From: Microbacteriaceae bacterium
GTDB taxonomy: Bacteria; Actinomycetota; Actinomycetes; Actinomycetales; Microbacteriaceae
Direction of reading: 5' to 3'
NCBI GenBank assembly: GCA_022701925.1
Contig: JAKONM010000004.1
Coordinates: forward strand, 1-16,700
DNA length: 16,700 nucleotides
This document shows, piece after piece, positions 7,819 to 14,549 of this stretch. Under the pieces are notes generated by a model. It worked only from the letters and a program-made list of their open reading frames with translations. It was not told the origin of the DNA and searched no databases. The position numbers were made by a program, and so were the translations under genes. Numbering within the stretch: position 1 is the stretch's first letter; each line of letters begins with the position of its first letter.

Positions 7819-8634
7819 GTGGCGCGCTCCCCGCAGTCGAGGCTGCCGCACGTGCCCAGCCTCAAGCGGGCGAACCGCATGCTGGCGGTCCTGCGGCTCG
7901 TGAACGCGAGCGGGCCGGTGACGGCGGCGCAGCTGGAGGCCGAGCTGCGGGTGAGCGCGGCGACGCTGCGCCGGGACCTCGCCGAGATGCACGACCAGGG
8001 CCTGCTGATCCGCACGCGCGGCGGAGCCGCGCCGCTGCCGTCGCACGCCGAGGTGCCGGTGCAGCTGCGCGACCTGGAGAGCCGCGAGGTGAAGCACCGC
8101 CTGGCCGTGAAGGCGGCCGAGCTGCTGCCGACGGGTCGGCGGACGATCGCCCTGACCGGTGGCACCACCACGGCCGAGCTGGCCCGGGCGCTGGCGCACC
8201 GGCGGCAGCTGACCGTCGTCACGAACGCGCTGCCCATCGCGATGGAACTGGCGTCGCAGCCCGCTGCCCGCGTGGTGATGGTGGGCGGGGTCGTGCGGCC
8301 GGTGTCGCTGGAGCTGGTGGGGCCGCTCGCGGAGCAGGCCTACGAGGTGCTCGACGTCGACCTGGCGGTGCTCGGGGTGGACGGCTTCAGCGCGGGCGGC
8401 GGGGCGACGACCCACGACGAGGCCGAGGCGCGCATCAGCCGGATCATGGCGCGTCGGGCCCCGCAGGTGATGGTCGTCGCGAGCGGCGACAAGATCGGCC
8501 GGGTGACGCCCGCGCGCATGGCCGACCCGGGCGGGGTCGGCGTGCTCGTCACGGACTCGTCCGCCGACCCGGCGGAGCTGCAGCGCCTGCGGGCGGCGGG
8601 CGTCGCGGTGCACCTGGTCGAGCCGAGGCGGTGA
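7819..8634 (+). CDS. DeoR/AgaR-type transcriptional repressor
   Basis: A protein of 271 residues, a little longer than the usual 250-260. An N-terminal DeoR winged helix spans about 16-70, with the family signature LRVSAATLRRDL followed by GLLIRTRGGA. The C-terminal DeoR effector domain (about 85-250) shows ALTGGTTTAELA (111-122), LTVVTNALPIA (131-141), VVMVGGVVRP (152-161), LGVDGFS (185-191), TTHDEAEA (197-204) and VVASGDKIGR (219-228). These repressors bind a sugar phosphate through the ISOCOT fold and are relieved by it. The downstream agaS and kbaZ-like genes suggest an AgaR/GatR-like role answering to an amino-sugar or tagatose phosphate. The GTG start is fixed by AGGAGGT. The ROK kinase gene begins 46 bp later, so the two are probably cotranscribed. 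The family call is sure; the effector and targets are inferred. Confidence 0.92.
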   Translation: MARSPQSRLPHVPSLKRANRMLAVLRLVNASGPVTAAQLEAELRVSAATLRRDLAEMHDQGLLIRTRGGAAPLPSHAEVPVQLRDLESREVKHRLAVKAAELLPTGRRTIALTGGTTTAELARALAHRRQLTVVTNALPIAMELASQPAARVVMVGGVVRPVSLELVGPLAEQAYEVLDVDLAVLGVDGFSAGGGATTHDEAEARISRIMARRAPQVMVVASGDKIGRVTPARMADPGGVGVLVTDSSADPAELQRLRAAGVAVHLVEPRR

Positions 8635-8680
8635 GCGCCGGCGTTCGCGGGCGGGGGGCTGCTGCCGGGATGCTGGTGCC

Positions 8681-9538
8681 GTGACGGACGAGCGGGTGCT
8701 GGGCGTCGACGTGGGCGGCACGGCGATCAAGGTCGTGTCGATCGGGGCCGACGGCGACGTGCGCGAGCGGCCGGGCGTCCCCACCCCGCGGGACGATCGC
8801 AGCGGCCGCGGCGTGGTCGACGCCGTCGAGGCGCTGGTCGCGGCCGAGCCCGGGGTCGCGGCCGTCGGCCTCGCGATCCCGGGCATCGTCGACGAGGAGG
8901 CGGGCGTGTGCCGCGCCTCGGTGAACCTCGGCTGGCGCGAGCTGCCCCTGCGGGACCTGGTCGCCGCGCGTCTCGGGGTGCCGGTCGCGCTGTCGCAGGA
9001 CGTGCGGGCGGGCGCCCGCGCCGAGCGGGCGACGGGCGCGGGGGCCGGGCGGCCCGGCGGGCTGCTCTTCGCGGCGCTCGGCACGGGGCTCGCCACCGCT
9101 GCCCTGGACGAGGACGGGCGCCCCGTCGGGGGCGTCTGGGCGGGCGAGGTCGGCCAGCTGCGGTGGACCGACGGCCCGCACGCCGGGCTGCGGGTGGAGC
9201 AGGTGGCCTCGGCCGGCGGCCTCGCCGCCCGGTTCGGCGTCGCGGAGGCGAGGGCGGTGGCCGACGCGGTGCGCGCCGGCGACGAGCGCGCCGCCCGGCT
9301 GTGGGCCGAGACCGCGGACGCGCTGGCGGAGGTGCTGGCGTGGTGCGTCGCCGTGACCTCGCCGGCGACCGTCGTGGTCGGCGGCGGCCTGGCGCGGTCG
9401 GGCGGGCTGCTGCTCGACCCCGTGCGCCGCTCCCTGGCCGCCCGGCTCACCGGCTTCCCCGCGCCGGTGCTGCTGCCGGCGGCGCACGGCACCGCGGCGG
9501 CCGCGGTGGGCGCCGCGCAGCTGGCCGCCGCCCGCTGA
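8681..9538 (+). CDS. Divergent ROK-family sugar kinase lacking the zinc motif
   Basis: A protein of 285 residues in the ASKHA fold, with no DNA-binding domain. Kept features are the phosphate loop DVGGTAIK (10-17), VNLGW (81-85), the catalytic-base region QDVRAGARAE with D107, GTG (134-136), GEVG (155-158) and the adenosine loop VVVGGGLARSG (231-241). Two hallmarks are missing: the His of the GExGH motif is Gln (Q159), and the CxCGxxGCxE zinc loop is gone. It is thus unlike the second ROK protein in this window, which has both. It probably phosphorylates a hexose or amino sugar in the cytoplasm, but an altered sugar specificity, or a sensing role, should be kept open. The GTG start at 8681 has only a weak GGGA upstream. 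It lies 46 bp after the DeoR gene and 102 bp before the kbaZ-like gene. Confidence 0.82.
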   Translation: MTDERVLGVDVGGTAIKVVSIGADGDVRERPGVPTPRDDRSGRGVVDAVEALVAAEPGVAAVGLAIPGIVDEEAGVCRASVNLGWRELPLRDLVAARLGVPVALSQDVRAGARAERATGAGAGRPGGLLFAALGTGLATAALDEDGRPVGGVWAGEVGQLRWTDGPHAGLRVEQVASAGGLAARFGVAEARAVADAVRAGDERAARLWAETADALAEVLAWCVAVTSPATVVVGGGLARSGGLLLDPVRRSLAARLTGFPAPVLLPAAHGTAAAAVGAAQLAAAR

Positions 9539-9549
9539 GCACCCCGACC

Positions 9550-9567
9550 GCGCAATCGGAATCAGCG
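9550..9567 (+). promoter_or_regulatory. Candidate operator upstream of the kbaZ-like gene
   Basis: An 18-bp AT-richer stretch, GCGCAATCGGAATCAGCG, sits 74-91 nt before the kbaZ-like start. Its first ten bases recur as the reverse complement at 7750-7759 before deoR, and its last eleven match 5921-5911 (minus strand) before the sugar porter with one mismatch. This suggests a binding site of the DeoR regulator, or a conserved promoter element. No statistical test was possible. Confidence 0.35.
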
Positions 9568-9601
9568 TTTCTCGGACCGCGCTGGCGGCCCCGGACCACC
9601 C

Positions 9602-9616
9602 GGCCCACGATGGGCC
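9602..9616 (+). other. Short hairpin in the kbaZ leader
   Basis: A perfect 6-bp inverted repeat GGCCCA / TGGGCC with a 3-nt loop lies 8 nt before the AGGAG ribosome site (9625-9629) of the kbaZ-like gene. It may shape the mRNA leader or stop read-through from the ROK gene. It is short enough to be chance. Confidence 0.25.
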
Positions 9617-9640
9617 ACGACGACAGGAGCGCCCCGCACG

Positions 9641-10972
9641 ATGAACGACCACCTCGCCGAGACGATCGCCGCCCACAAGGCGGGCACCCCGGCCGGCATC
9701 ACCTCCGTCTGCTCCGCCCACCCCCTGGTGCTCGCCGCCGCGGTGCGCGAGGCCGTGGAGTCCGGCGGCGTGCTGCTGGTCGAGGCCACCAGCAACCAGG
9801 TCGACCAGTTCGGCGGCTACACGGGCATGACGCCGCCCGACTTCCGCGACTTCGTGCTGCGCATCGCCGACGACGGCGGCCTCGCGCGCGACCGGGTCGT
9901 GCTGGGCGGCGACCACCTGGGGCCGAACACCTGGCAGCGGGAGCCCGCCGAGCAGGCGATGCCGAAGGCGGAGGAGCTGGTGCGCGCCTACGCCGCGGCC
10001 GGGTACACGAAGATCCACCTGGACTGCAGCATGCCGCTGGCGGACGACGCGACGCCGCTGTCGGACGACGTCGTGGCCGAGCGGGCCGCGCGCCTGCTGG
10101 TCGCGGCCGAGCATGCCGCCGCCGGCACCGCGACCGCGGGCGCCGTGCGCTACGTGATCGGCACGGAGGTGCCGGTGCCGGGCGGCGCGCACGAGACGAT
10201 CGACGCGCTGCAGCCCACCCCGCCCGCGGCGGCGCGGGCCACGCTCGACGCGCACCGCGCGGCCTTCGCGCGGGCGGGCGCCGGCGACGCGTGGCCGCGC
10301 ATCATGGCGCTGGTCGTGCAGCCGGGCGTGGAGTTCGACCACGTGCGGGTCGTCGACTACGACCCGTCCGGCACGGGCGACCTGCAGCACGTGCTCGACG
10401 GCGAGCCGACGATGGTCTTCGAGGCGCACAGCACCGACTACCAGCGCACGGACGCGCTGACCGACCTGGTGCGCGACCACTGGGCGGTGCTGAAGGTGGG
10501 CCCGGGCCTGACCTTCGCGCTGCGGGAGGGCCTGTTCGCGCTCGCCGCGATCGAGGACCAGCTCGTCCCGGAGGGCCGCAGCCACCTGCTCGAGGTGATC
10601 GAGCGGGTGATGCTGGCGGACCCGTCGACGTGGGAGCGCTACTACGAGGGCACCGAGGACGAGCAGCGCGTCGCGCGGCGCTTCAGCTACAGCGACCGGA
10701 TGCGCTACTCCCTGCCGGACCCGCGCATCGAGGCCGCGGTCGAGCGCCTGCTGGTGAACCTCGAGCGGGTCGGCGTCCCCGAGCCGCTGATCAGCCAGTA
10801 CCTGCCGCTGCAGTACGAGCGCGTGCGGCGCGGCGTGCTCGACGCGGCGCCGCGCGAGCTGCTGCTCGACCGCGTGCGCGACGCGCTGCGGCCCTACACG
10901 ACGGCCACCGCGGCCGGCACCTCCCCGACGGCCGCGCAGGCCGTCGCCGAACCGATCGGAGCCTCCCTGTGA
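9641..10972 (+). CDS. kbaZ: KbaZ/GatZ-like protein of D-tagatose-1,6-bisphosphate metabolism
   Basis: A 443-residue protein of the GatZ/KbaZ family (PF08013). Family motifs visible are ITSVCSAHP (20-28), EATSNQVDQFGGYTGM (48-63), GGDHLGPN (89-96), KIHLDCSM (124-131), YVIGTEVPVPGG (171-182), VQPGVEFDH (226-234), FEAHSTDYQ (260-268), KVGPGLTFALREG (285-297) and FSYSDRMRYSLPD (348-360). In enterobacteria KbaZ/GatZ supports the class II aldolase KbaY/GatY that splits tagatose-1,6-bisphosphate; the family has also been annotated as a tagatose-6-phosphate kinase. No KbaY/GatY gene is in the window, so which role applies is open. The last about 25 residues are a low-complexity alanine-rich tail. The start ATG has AGGAG at 11 nt. 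Its TGA overlaps the next start as GTGA, tying it to agaS. Confidence 0.92.
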   Translation: MNDHLAETIAAHKAGTPAGITSVCSAHPLVLAAAVREAVESGGVLLVEATSNQVDQFGGYTGMTPPDFRDFVLRIADDGGLARDRVVLGGDHLGPNTWQREPAEQAMPKAEELVRAYAAAGYTKIHLDCSMPLADDATPLSDDVVAERAARLLVAAEHAAAGTATAGAVRYVIGTEVPVPGGAHETIDALQPTPPAAARATLDAHRAAFARAGAGDAWPRIMALVVQPGVEFDHVRVVDYDPSGTGDLQHVLDGEPTMVFEAHSTDYQRTDALTDLVRDHWAVLKVGPGLTFALREGLFALAAIEDQLVPEGRSHLLEVIERVMLADPSTWERYYEGTEDEQRVARRFSYSDRMRYSLPDPRIEAAVERLLVNLERVGVPEPLISQYLPLQYERVRRGVLDAAPRELLLDRVRDALRPYTTATAAGTSPTAAQAVAEPIGASL

Positions 10973-12102
10973 CCGACACCCTGCCCGTGCGTCCGATCGG
11001 CGACGGCACCGCGACCGAGCGGGAGATCAGCCAGCAGCCGTCCGTGTGGCGCGAGGCGGGCGGCATCGTCGCCGGGCGCCGTGCGGAGATCGACGCGTTC
11101 CTGTCCCCGCTGCTGGCCCGGCCCGACCTGCGCGTCGTGCTGACGGGCGCCGGCACCAGCGCCTTCGTGGGCGAGGTCGCGGCCCCGGCCCTGTCCCGCC
11201 GCCTGGGGCGCCGCATCGACGCGGTCGCCACCACCGACCTGGTCTCCGACCCGCGCGGCAGCCTCGCCGAGGCCGTGCCGACCCTGCTCGTGTCCTTCGC
11301 CCGGTCCGGCAACAGCCCCGAGAGCCTGGCGGCCACCGTCCTCGCCGACCAGGTGCTGGCCGACGTGCACCACCTGGTGATCACCTGCGACCCGGCCGGC
11401 CGGCTCTTCGCCGCGCACGACGGCCGCGACGACTCCCTGGTGCTGCTGACCCCGGAGCGGGCCAACGACCAGGGCTTCGCCATGACCTCCAGCTTCACGT
11501 CGATGCTGCTGACCGTGCTGCTCGCCCTGCTGGGCGACGACGAGGCGGCCGTGCAGTCGCTCGCGGCGGCGGCGGAGCGGGTGCTGGCGTCCCGCGACCG
11601 CGTGCAGGCGCTGGTGGAGCGGGACCCGGGACGCATCGTCTACCTGGGCAGCGGCTCGCTCACCGGGCTCGCCCGCGAGTCCGCGCTGAAGATGCTCGAG
11701 ATCACCGCGGGACGGGTCGACACCTACTTCGACTCCGCGCTCGGCTTCCGGCACGGCCCGAAGGCCGTGCTGGACGACCGGACGCTGGCCGTCGTCTACG
11801 TGTCGAGCGACCCGTACACCCGGCAGTACGACCTGGACATCGCCCGCGAGCTGCAGGGCGCCATCGGCGAGGAGGCGGTCGTGGTGCTGCACCCCGGGTC
11901 CTCCGAGGGCGGCAGGGACTGGGGCTTCGAGGGCGTCGAGTCGCAGGGCGACGCGTTCCTGGCCCTGCCCTACGTGGTCTTCGCCCAGCTGCTGGGCCTG
12001 CACACCTCGGTGCGCGACGGCGTCACGCCGGACAACCCGTTCCCGGGCGGCGCGGTGAACCGCGTGGTCCAGGGCGTGACCATCCACCCGCTGGAGGGCT
12101 GA
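10969..12102 (+). CDS. agaS: AgaS-like SIS-domain galactosamine-6-phosphate deaminase/isomerase
   Basis: A 377-residue protein with two SIS (sugar isomerase) domains, about 50-190 and 217-350, as in GlmS and AgaS. Motifs typical of AgaS are SQQPSVW (21-27), GAGTSAFVG (60-68), FARSGNSPES (110-119), ERANDQGFAMTSSFTSM (163-179), ESALKMLEITAG (237-248), FRHGPKA (260-266) and the C-terminal PDNPFPGGAVNRVVQGV (354-370). AgaS turns galactosamine-6-phosphate into tagatose-6-phosphate and ammonia in the cytoplasm, which feeds directly into the KbaZ step encoded upstream. The GTG start at 10969 overlaps the kbaZ TGA (GTGA) and has GGAG at 7-nt spacing, a classic coupled pair. The next gene starts 3 bp after the stop. 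A glucosamine-6-phosphate isomerase role is less likely, given the AgaS-specific C-terminus and the kbaZ neighbour. Confidence 0.9.
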   Translation: MTDTLPVRPIGDGTATEREISQQPSVWREAGGIVAGRRAEIDAFLSPLLARPDLRVVLTGAGTSAFVGEVAAPALSRRLGRRIDAVATTDLVSDPRGSLAEAVPTLLVSFARSGNSPESLAATVLADQVLADVHHLVITCDPAGRLFAAHDGRDDSLVLLTPERANDQGFAMTSSFTSMLLTVLLALLGDDEAAVQSLAAAAERVLASRDRVQALVERDPGRIVYLGSGSLTGLARESALKMLEITAGRVDTYFDSALGFRHGPKAVLDDRTLAVVYVSSDPYTRQYDLDIARELQGAIGEEAVVVLHPGSSEGGRDWGFEGVESQGDAFLALPYVVFAQLLGLHTSVRDGVTPDNPFPGGAVNRVVQGVTIHPLEG

Positions 12103-12105
12103 TCG

Positions 12106-13032
12106 GTGGCGCGGTACCTGGGGGTCGACGGCGGCGGCACGAAGACGGCCTTCGTGCTGGTCGACGAGGACGCCCGCGTGCTGGCGGAGGTCACGGGGCC
12201 CAGCTGCTACTACTTCAGCGTCGGCATCGACCTGGTCGGCCGGGTGCTGGGCGACGGCGTCGAGGCCGTGACCCGGCAGGCGGGGATCAGCGCCGGCGAC
12301 GTCGACCGGGCCTTCTTCGCCCTGCCCGCCTACGGCGAGGCCAGCGCGGACGTGCCCGAGCTGGACGCGATCCCGGGCCGGGTGCTCGGGCACGACCGCT
12401 ACTCGTGCGGCAACGACATGATCGCCGGCTGGGCGGGCTCGCTGGCCGGCGAGGACGGCGTCAACGTCGTGGCCGGCACGGGCTCGATCGCCTACGGCGA
12501 GCGCTCCGGCCGGTCGCAGCGCGCCGGCGGGTGGGGCGAGGTGTTCGGCGACGAGGGCAGCGGCTACTGGGCGGCCATCCGGGGACTGAACGCGTTCTCG
12601 CGCATGGCCGACGGCCGGCTGCCGCGCGGGCCGCTGCACGACCTGATGCTCGCCGAGGTGGGCGTCTCGGCCGAGCTGGACGTCATCGGCGTCGTCATCG
12701 ACGAGTGGGCGGGCAAGCGCGACCGCGTCGCCGCGCTGTCCCGCGTCGTGACGGCCGCCGCCGCGCAGGGCGACGAGGCGGCGCGGGCGATCGTGACGGA
12801 CGCCGGCGCCGAGCTGGCCGCCCTCGCCGACGCCGTGCGCCACGGCATCGGGGCGCCCGCGGGCGAGCGCCTGCCGCTGTCGTACTCCGGCGGCATGTTC
12901 GCCGACCCGGGCGTGCTGCGCGCCTTCACCGACGCGCTCGGCGACGGCTGGGACCTGCGCGAGCCGCGCCTCGGCCCCGCCGTCGGGGCCGCGCTGTACG
13001 CGATGAAGCAGGCCGGCGCGATCCGGCCCTGA
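12106..13032 (+). CDS. BadF/BadG/BcrA/BcrD-type N-acetylhexosamine kinase
   Basis: A 308-residue ASKHA ATPase of the BadF/NAGK group, close in length to eukaryotic N-acetylglucosamine kinase. Motifs seen are the phosphate-1 loop DGGGTKT (8-14), CGNDMIAGWAG (101-111) with D104 as likely catalytic base, VAGTGSIAYG (122-131), GGWGEVFGDEGSGYW (141-155) and an adenosine-loop region SYSGGMF (259-265). NAGK-type members phosphorylate GlcNAc or glucosamine at O6. In this context the expected substrate is a galactosamine or N-acetylgalactosamine entering unphosphorylated, giving the AgaS substrate or its acetylated precursor. The GTG start lies 3 bp after the agaS stop with GGAGG at 8 nt, so it belongs to the same transcript. 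A palindrome follows the stop. The kinase family is confident; the exact sugar is inferred. Confidence 0.87.
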   Translation: MARYLGVDGGGTKTAFVLVDEDARVLAEVTGPSCYYFSVGIDLVGRVLGDGVEAVTRQAGISAGDVDRAFFALPAYGEASADVPELDAIPGRVLGHDRYSCGNDMIAGWAGSLAGEDGVNVVAGTGSIAYGERSGRSQRAGGWGEVFGDEGSGYWAAIRGLNAFSRMADGRLPRGPLHDLMLAEVGVSAELDVIGVVIDEWAGKRDRVAALSRVVTAAAAQGDEAARAIVTDAGAELAALADAVRHGIGAPAGERLPLSYSGGMFADPGVLRAFTDALGDGWDLREPRLGPAVGAALYAMKQAGAIRP

Positions 13033-13037
13033 GACCC

Positions 13038-13065
13038 CCGCGGCGCACCGACGGTGCGGCCGCGG
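13038..13065 (+). terminator. Imperfect 28-bp palindrome between the kinase and EamA genes
   Basis: CCGCGGC and GCACCG (13038-13050) mirror CGGTGC and GCCGCGG (13052-13065), with one central base and one bulged G. It begins 6 nt past the kinase stop and lies 36 nt before the EamA start. It could be an attenuating hairpin lowering transporter expression, a full terminator, or an operator. There is no T-run. Confidence 0.5.
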
Positions 13066-13100
13066 ACCCCGCAAGGACACTCGATGAGGAGACAGGACCG

Positions 13101-14060
13101 ATGACCAGGTTCCCCAGTTGGACCATCTACGCAGCACTGCTCGTGCTGTTCTGGGGCGTGTGGGGCGCGTTCTCCGCGGCGCCCACCACCCTGTACGGCT
13201 ACCCGAACGGCATGGTCTACGCGATCTGGTCCGTCACGATGATCATCCCCGCGGTCTTCGTGCTGCGACGCCAGGGCTTCGACCGCCGTCCGAAGGCCGC
13301 GTTCTACGGCCTGATCATCGGGCTCACCGGCGCCGCCGGCCAGCTGGTGCTCTTCTACACGCTGACGATCGGCCCGGCCTACCTGATCTTCCCGATCATC
13401 TCGGTCTCGCCCGCGATCACGGTGCTGCTGGCGCTCGCGGTGCTGAAGGAGCGGCTGCGGCCGCTGGCCTTCGCGGGCCTCGGCGCGGTGCTGCTGGCGC
13501 TGATCCTCTTCAGCATCACGGGCGACACGAGCGGCCGCTCGACCGGGCCGTGGCTGCTGCTGGCGCTCGTGATCACGGTCGCCTGGGGCGTGCAGGCGTT
13601 CTTCATGCGCAAGGCGGCGACGGAGGGCGTGAACGACGCCACCACCTTCACGTGGATGGCGATCAGCGCCCTGGCGCTGGCCCCGGTCGGCATCGCGCTG
13701 GCGGGCGGGCTCAACCTGGACGCGCCGTGGCAGGCGCCCGCGCTGACCTTCGGCACGCAGCTGCTGAACGCGATCGGCGCCCTGTTCCTGGTGATGGCGC
13801 TCAGCCGCGGCAAGGCGTCCGTCGTCTCGCCCGTGACGAACGCCCTGGCGCCGGCGCTGACGGTGATCGTCTCGCTGATCGCCTACGCGACGCTGCCCTC
13901 CGTGTTCGGCGGCATCGCGATCGTGCTGGCCCTGGTCGGCTCGACCCTGATGGTCTACGCGGACGAGAAGCGCGGCGAGGCCGTGACGGCCGGGGCCGCG
14001 GGCGCCGCCGGTGCGACCGGCGAGCCCGAGCGGCGGCCGGAGCCCGTGCGCCGCACCTGA
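13101..14060 (+). CDS. EamA/DMT-family permease, candidate sugar transporter
   Basis: A 319-residue membrane protein with 10 hydrophobic helices in two EamA repeats (about 8-140 and 149-287), the standard DMT layout. Repeat-end features are SPAITVLLALAVLKERL (103-119) in the first half and NALAPALTVIVSLIAY (247-262) in the second. A cytoplasmic, charged, alanine-rich tail of about 30 residues follows. DMT proteins move small metabolites, and some members are sugar porters (RhaT for rhamnose; the GlcU-type glucose/ribose porters). Its place directly after kbaZ, agaS and a hexosamine kinase, with no PTS or ABC genes seen, makes an amino-sugar permease likely, although export of a by-product is also possible. 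The start ATG has GAGGAG at 9 nt. A palindrome separates it from the kinase gene, and a repeat-rich spacer follows. Confidence 0.87.
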   Translation: MTRFPSWTIYAALLVLFWGVWGAFSAAPTTLYGYPNGMVYAIWSVTMIIPAVFVLRRQGFDRRPKAAFYGLIIGLTGAAGQLVLFYTLTIGPAYLIFPIISVSPAITVLLALAVLKERLRPLAFAGLGAVLLALILFSITGDTSGRSTGPWLLLALVITVAWGVQAFFMRKAATEGVNDATTFTWMAISALALAPVGIALAGGLNLDAPWQAPALTFGTQLLNAIGALFLVMALSRGKASVVSPVTNALAPALTVIVSLIAYATLPSVFGGIAIVLALVGSTLMVYADEKRGEAVTAGAAGAAGATGEPERRPEPVRRT

Positions 14061-14068
14061 TCGGGGTT

Positions 14069-14104
14069 CGCGGATCCGCACTTCCTGCGCGGATCCGCAC
14101 TTCC
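14069..14104. repeat. Two 17-bp direct repeats containing a GCGGATCCGC palindrome
   Basis: CGCGGATCCGCACTTCC occurs at 14069-14085 and 14088-14104, a period of 19. Each copy contains the self-complementary GCGGATCCGC. They begin 8 nt after the EamA stop and abut the large hairpin. They may be a REP-like intergenic repeat or paired protein binding sites. Confidence 0.8.
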
Positions 14105-14151
14105 CGGCCGACACGCCGGGCGGAGGCCTCCTCCGTACGGCGTGTCGGCCG
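14105..14151 (+). terminator. 47-nt near-perfect hairpin after the EamA gene
   Basis: Outer arms CGGCCGACACGCCG (14105-14118) and its exact complement (14138-14151) form 14 bp. A 2x2 internal mismatch leads to a second stem CGGAGG/CCTCCG (14121-14126 with 14130-14135) and a 3-nt loop. It lies 44 nt past the EamA stop and would end that transcript well, although no T-run follows. The flanking repeats raise the alternative that it is an inserted mobile palindrome. Confidence 0.65.
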
Positions 14152-14157
14152 ATTCCT

Positions 14158-14167
14158 GCGGATCCGC
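14158..14167. repeat. Third copy of the GCGGATCCGC palindrome
   Basis: Same 10-bp palindrome as at 14070 and 14089, preceded by TTCCT as between the first two copies. It sits 46 nt before the DUF1905 start, where it could also serve as an operator. Confidence 0.7.
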
Positions 14168-14213
14168 CGGACCCTCGCGGGCGGGCGGACGGCGGCTGCG
14201 GCAGGGTGTCGGG

Positions 14214-14498
14214 ATGGAGCTGCGATTCCGGGGCGAGGTCTGGTTCTGGCGCGGGCCGGCGCCGTTCCACTTCGTGACCGTGCCGCCGGAGGAGGCGGAG
14301 CGGATCGCCGACCTCGCCCCGGTCCTCACCTACGGCTGGGGGATGATCCCGGCCACCGTCCGCGTGGGCCGCACGTCGATCACGACGTCGCTCTGGCCGA
14401 AGGACGGCGGCTACGTCGTGCCGTTGAAGACCGCCCTCCGCACCGCGGAGCACGTGGAGGTCGGCGACGAGGTCGACCTGCTGCTGACCGTCGGCTGA
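14214..14498 (+). CDS. DUF1905 domain protein
   Basis: A protein of 94 residues matching the small DUF1905 beta-barrel family in length and motifs: LRFRGEVWFWRGPAPFHFVTVP (3-24), GWGMIPATVRVG (41-52), TTSLWPKDGGYVVPLKTALR (57-76) and a closing GDEVDLLL (84-91). The function of this family is not established. Many members are single-domain proteins encoded away from any fixed partner, and some are joined to a bacteriocin-protection (YdeI/OmpD-associated) domain, which is absent here. The chosen ATG at 14214 has AGGG about 8 nt upstream; a longer in-frame start at 14142 falls inside the hairpin and is rejected. The gene sits between the repeat-rich spacer and the ROK kinase, 51 bp before it. 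Nothing ties it to sugar metabolism apart from location. Confidence 0.82.
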   Translation: MELRFRGEVWFWRGPAPFHFVTVPPEEAERIADLAPVLTYGWGMIPATVRVGRTSITTSLWPKDGGYVVPLKTALRTAEHVEVGDEVDLLLTVG

Positions 14499-14549
14499 CC
14501 CGCACCGGCGCCGGGCCGCCGTCCAGGCGCGCACCGTCAGGCTGCGGGC

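Noticed and set aside
8908..10968. Upstream extension of the AgaS frame through the ROK and kbaZ genes
   Set aside because: It overlaps two genes with clear family motifs in other frames. The coupled GTG at 10969 has a good ribosome site and begins a normal AgaS.
14069..14167. CRISPR-like array from the repeated GCGGATCCGC units
   Set aside because: The units are 17-19 nt apart with no unique spacers of proper length, and there are no cas genes nearby. The Cas4-like domain in the helicase belongs to another family.
14142..14213. Longer N-terminus for the DUF1905 protein starting at 14142
   Set aside because: The start lies within the hairpin arm, the extra residues are low-complexity, and the family begins at the ATG at 14214.
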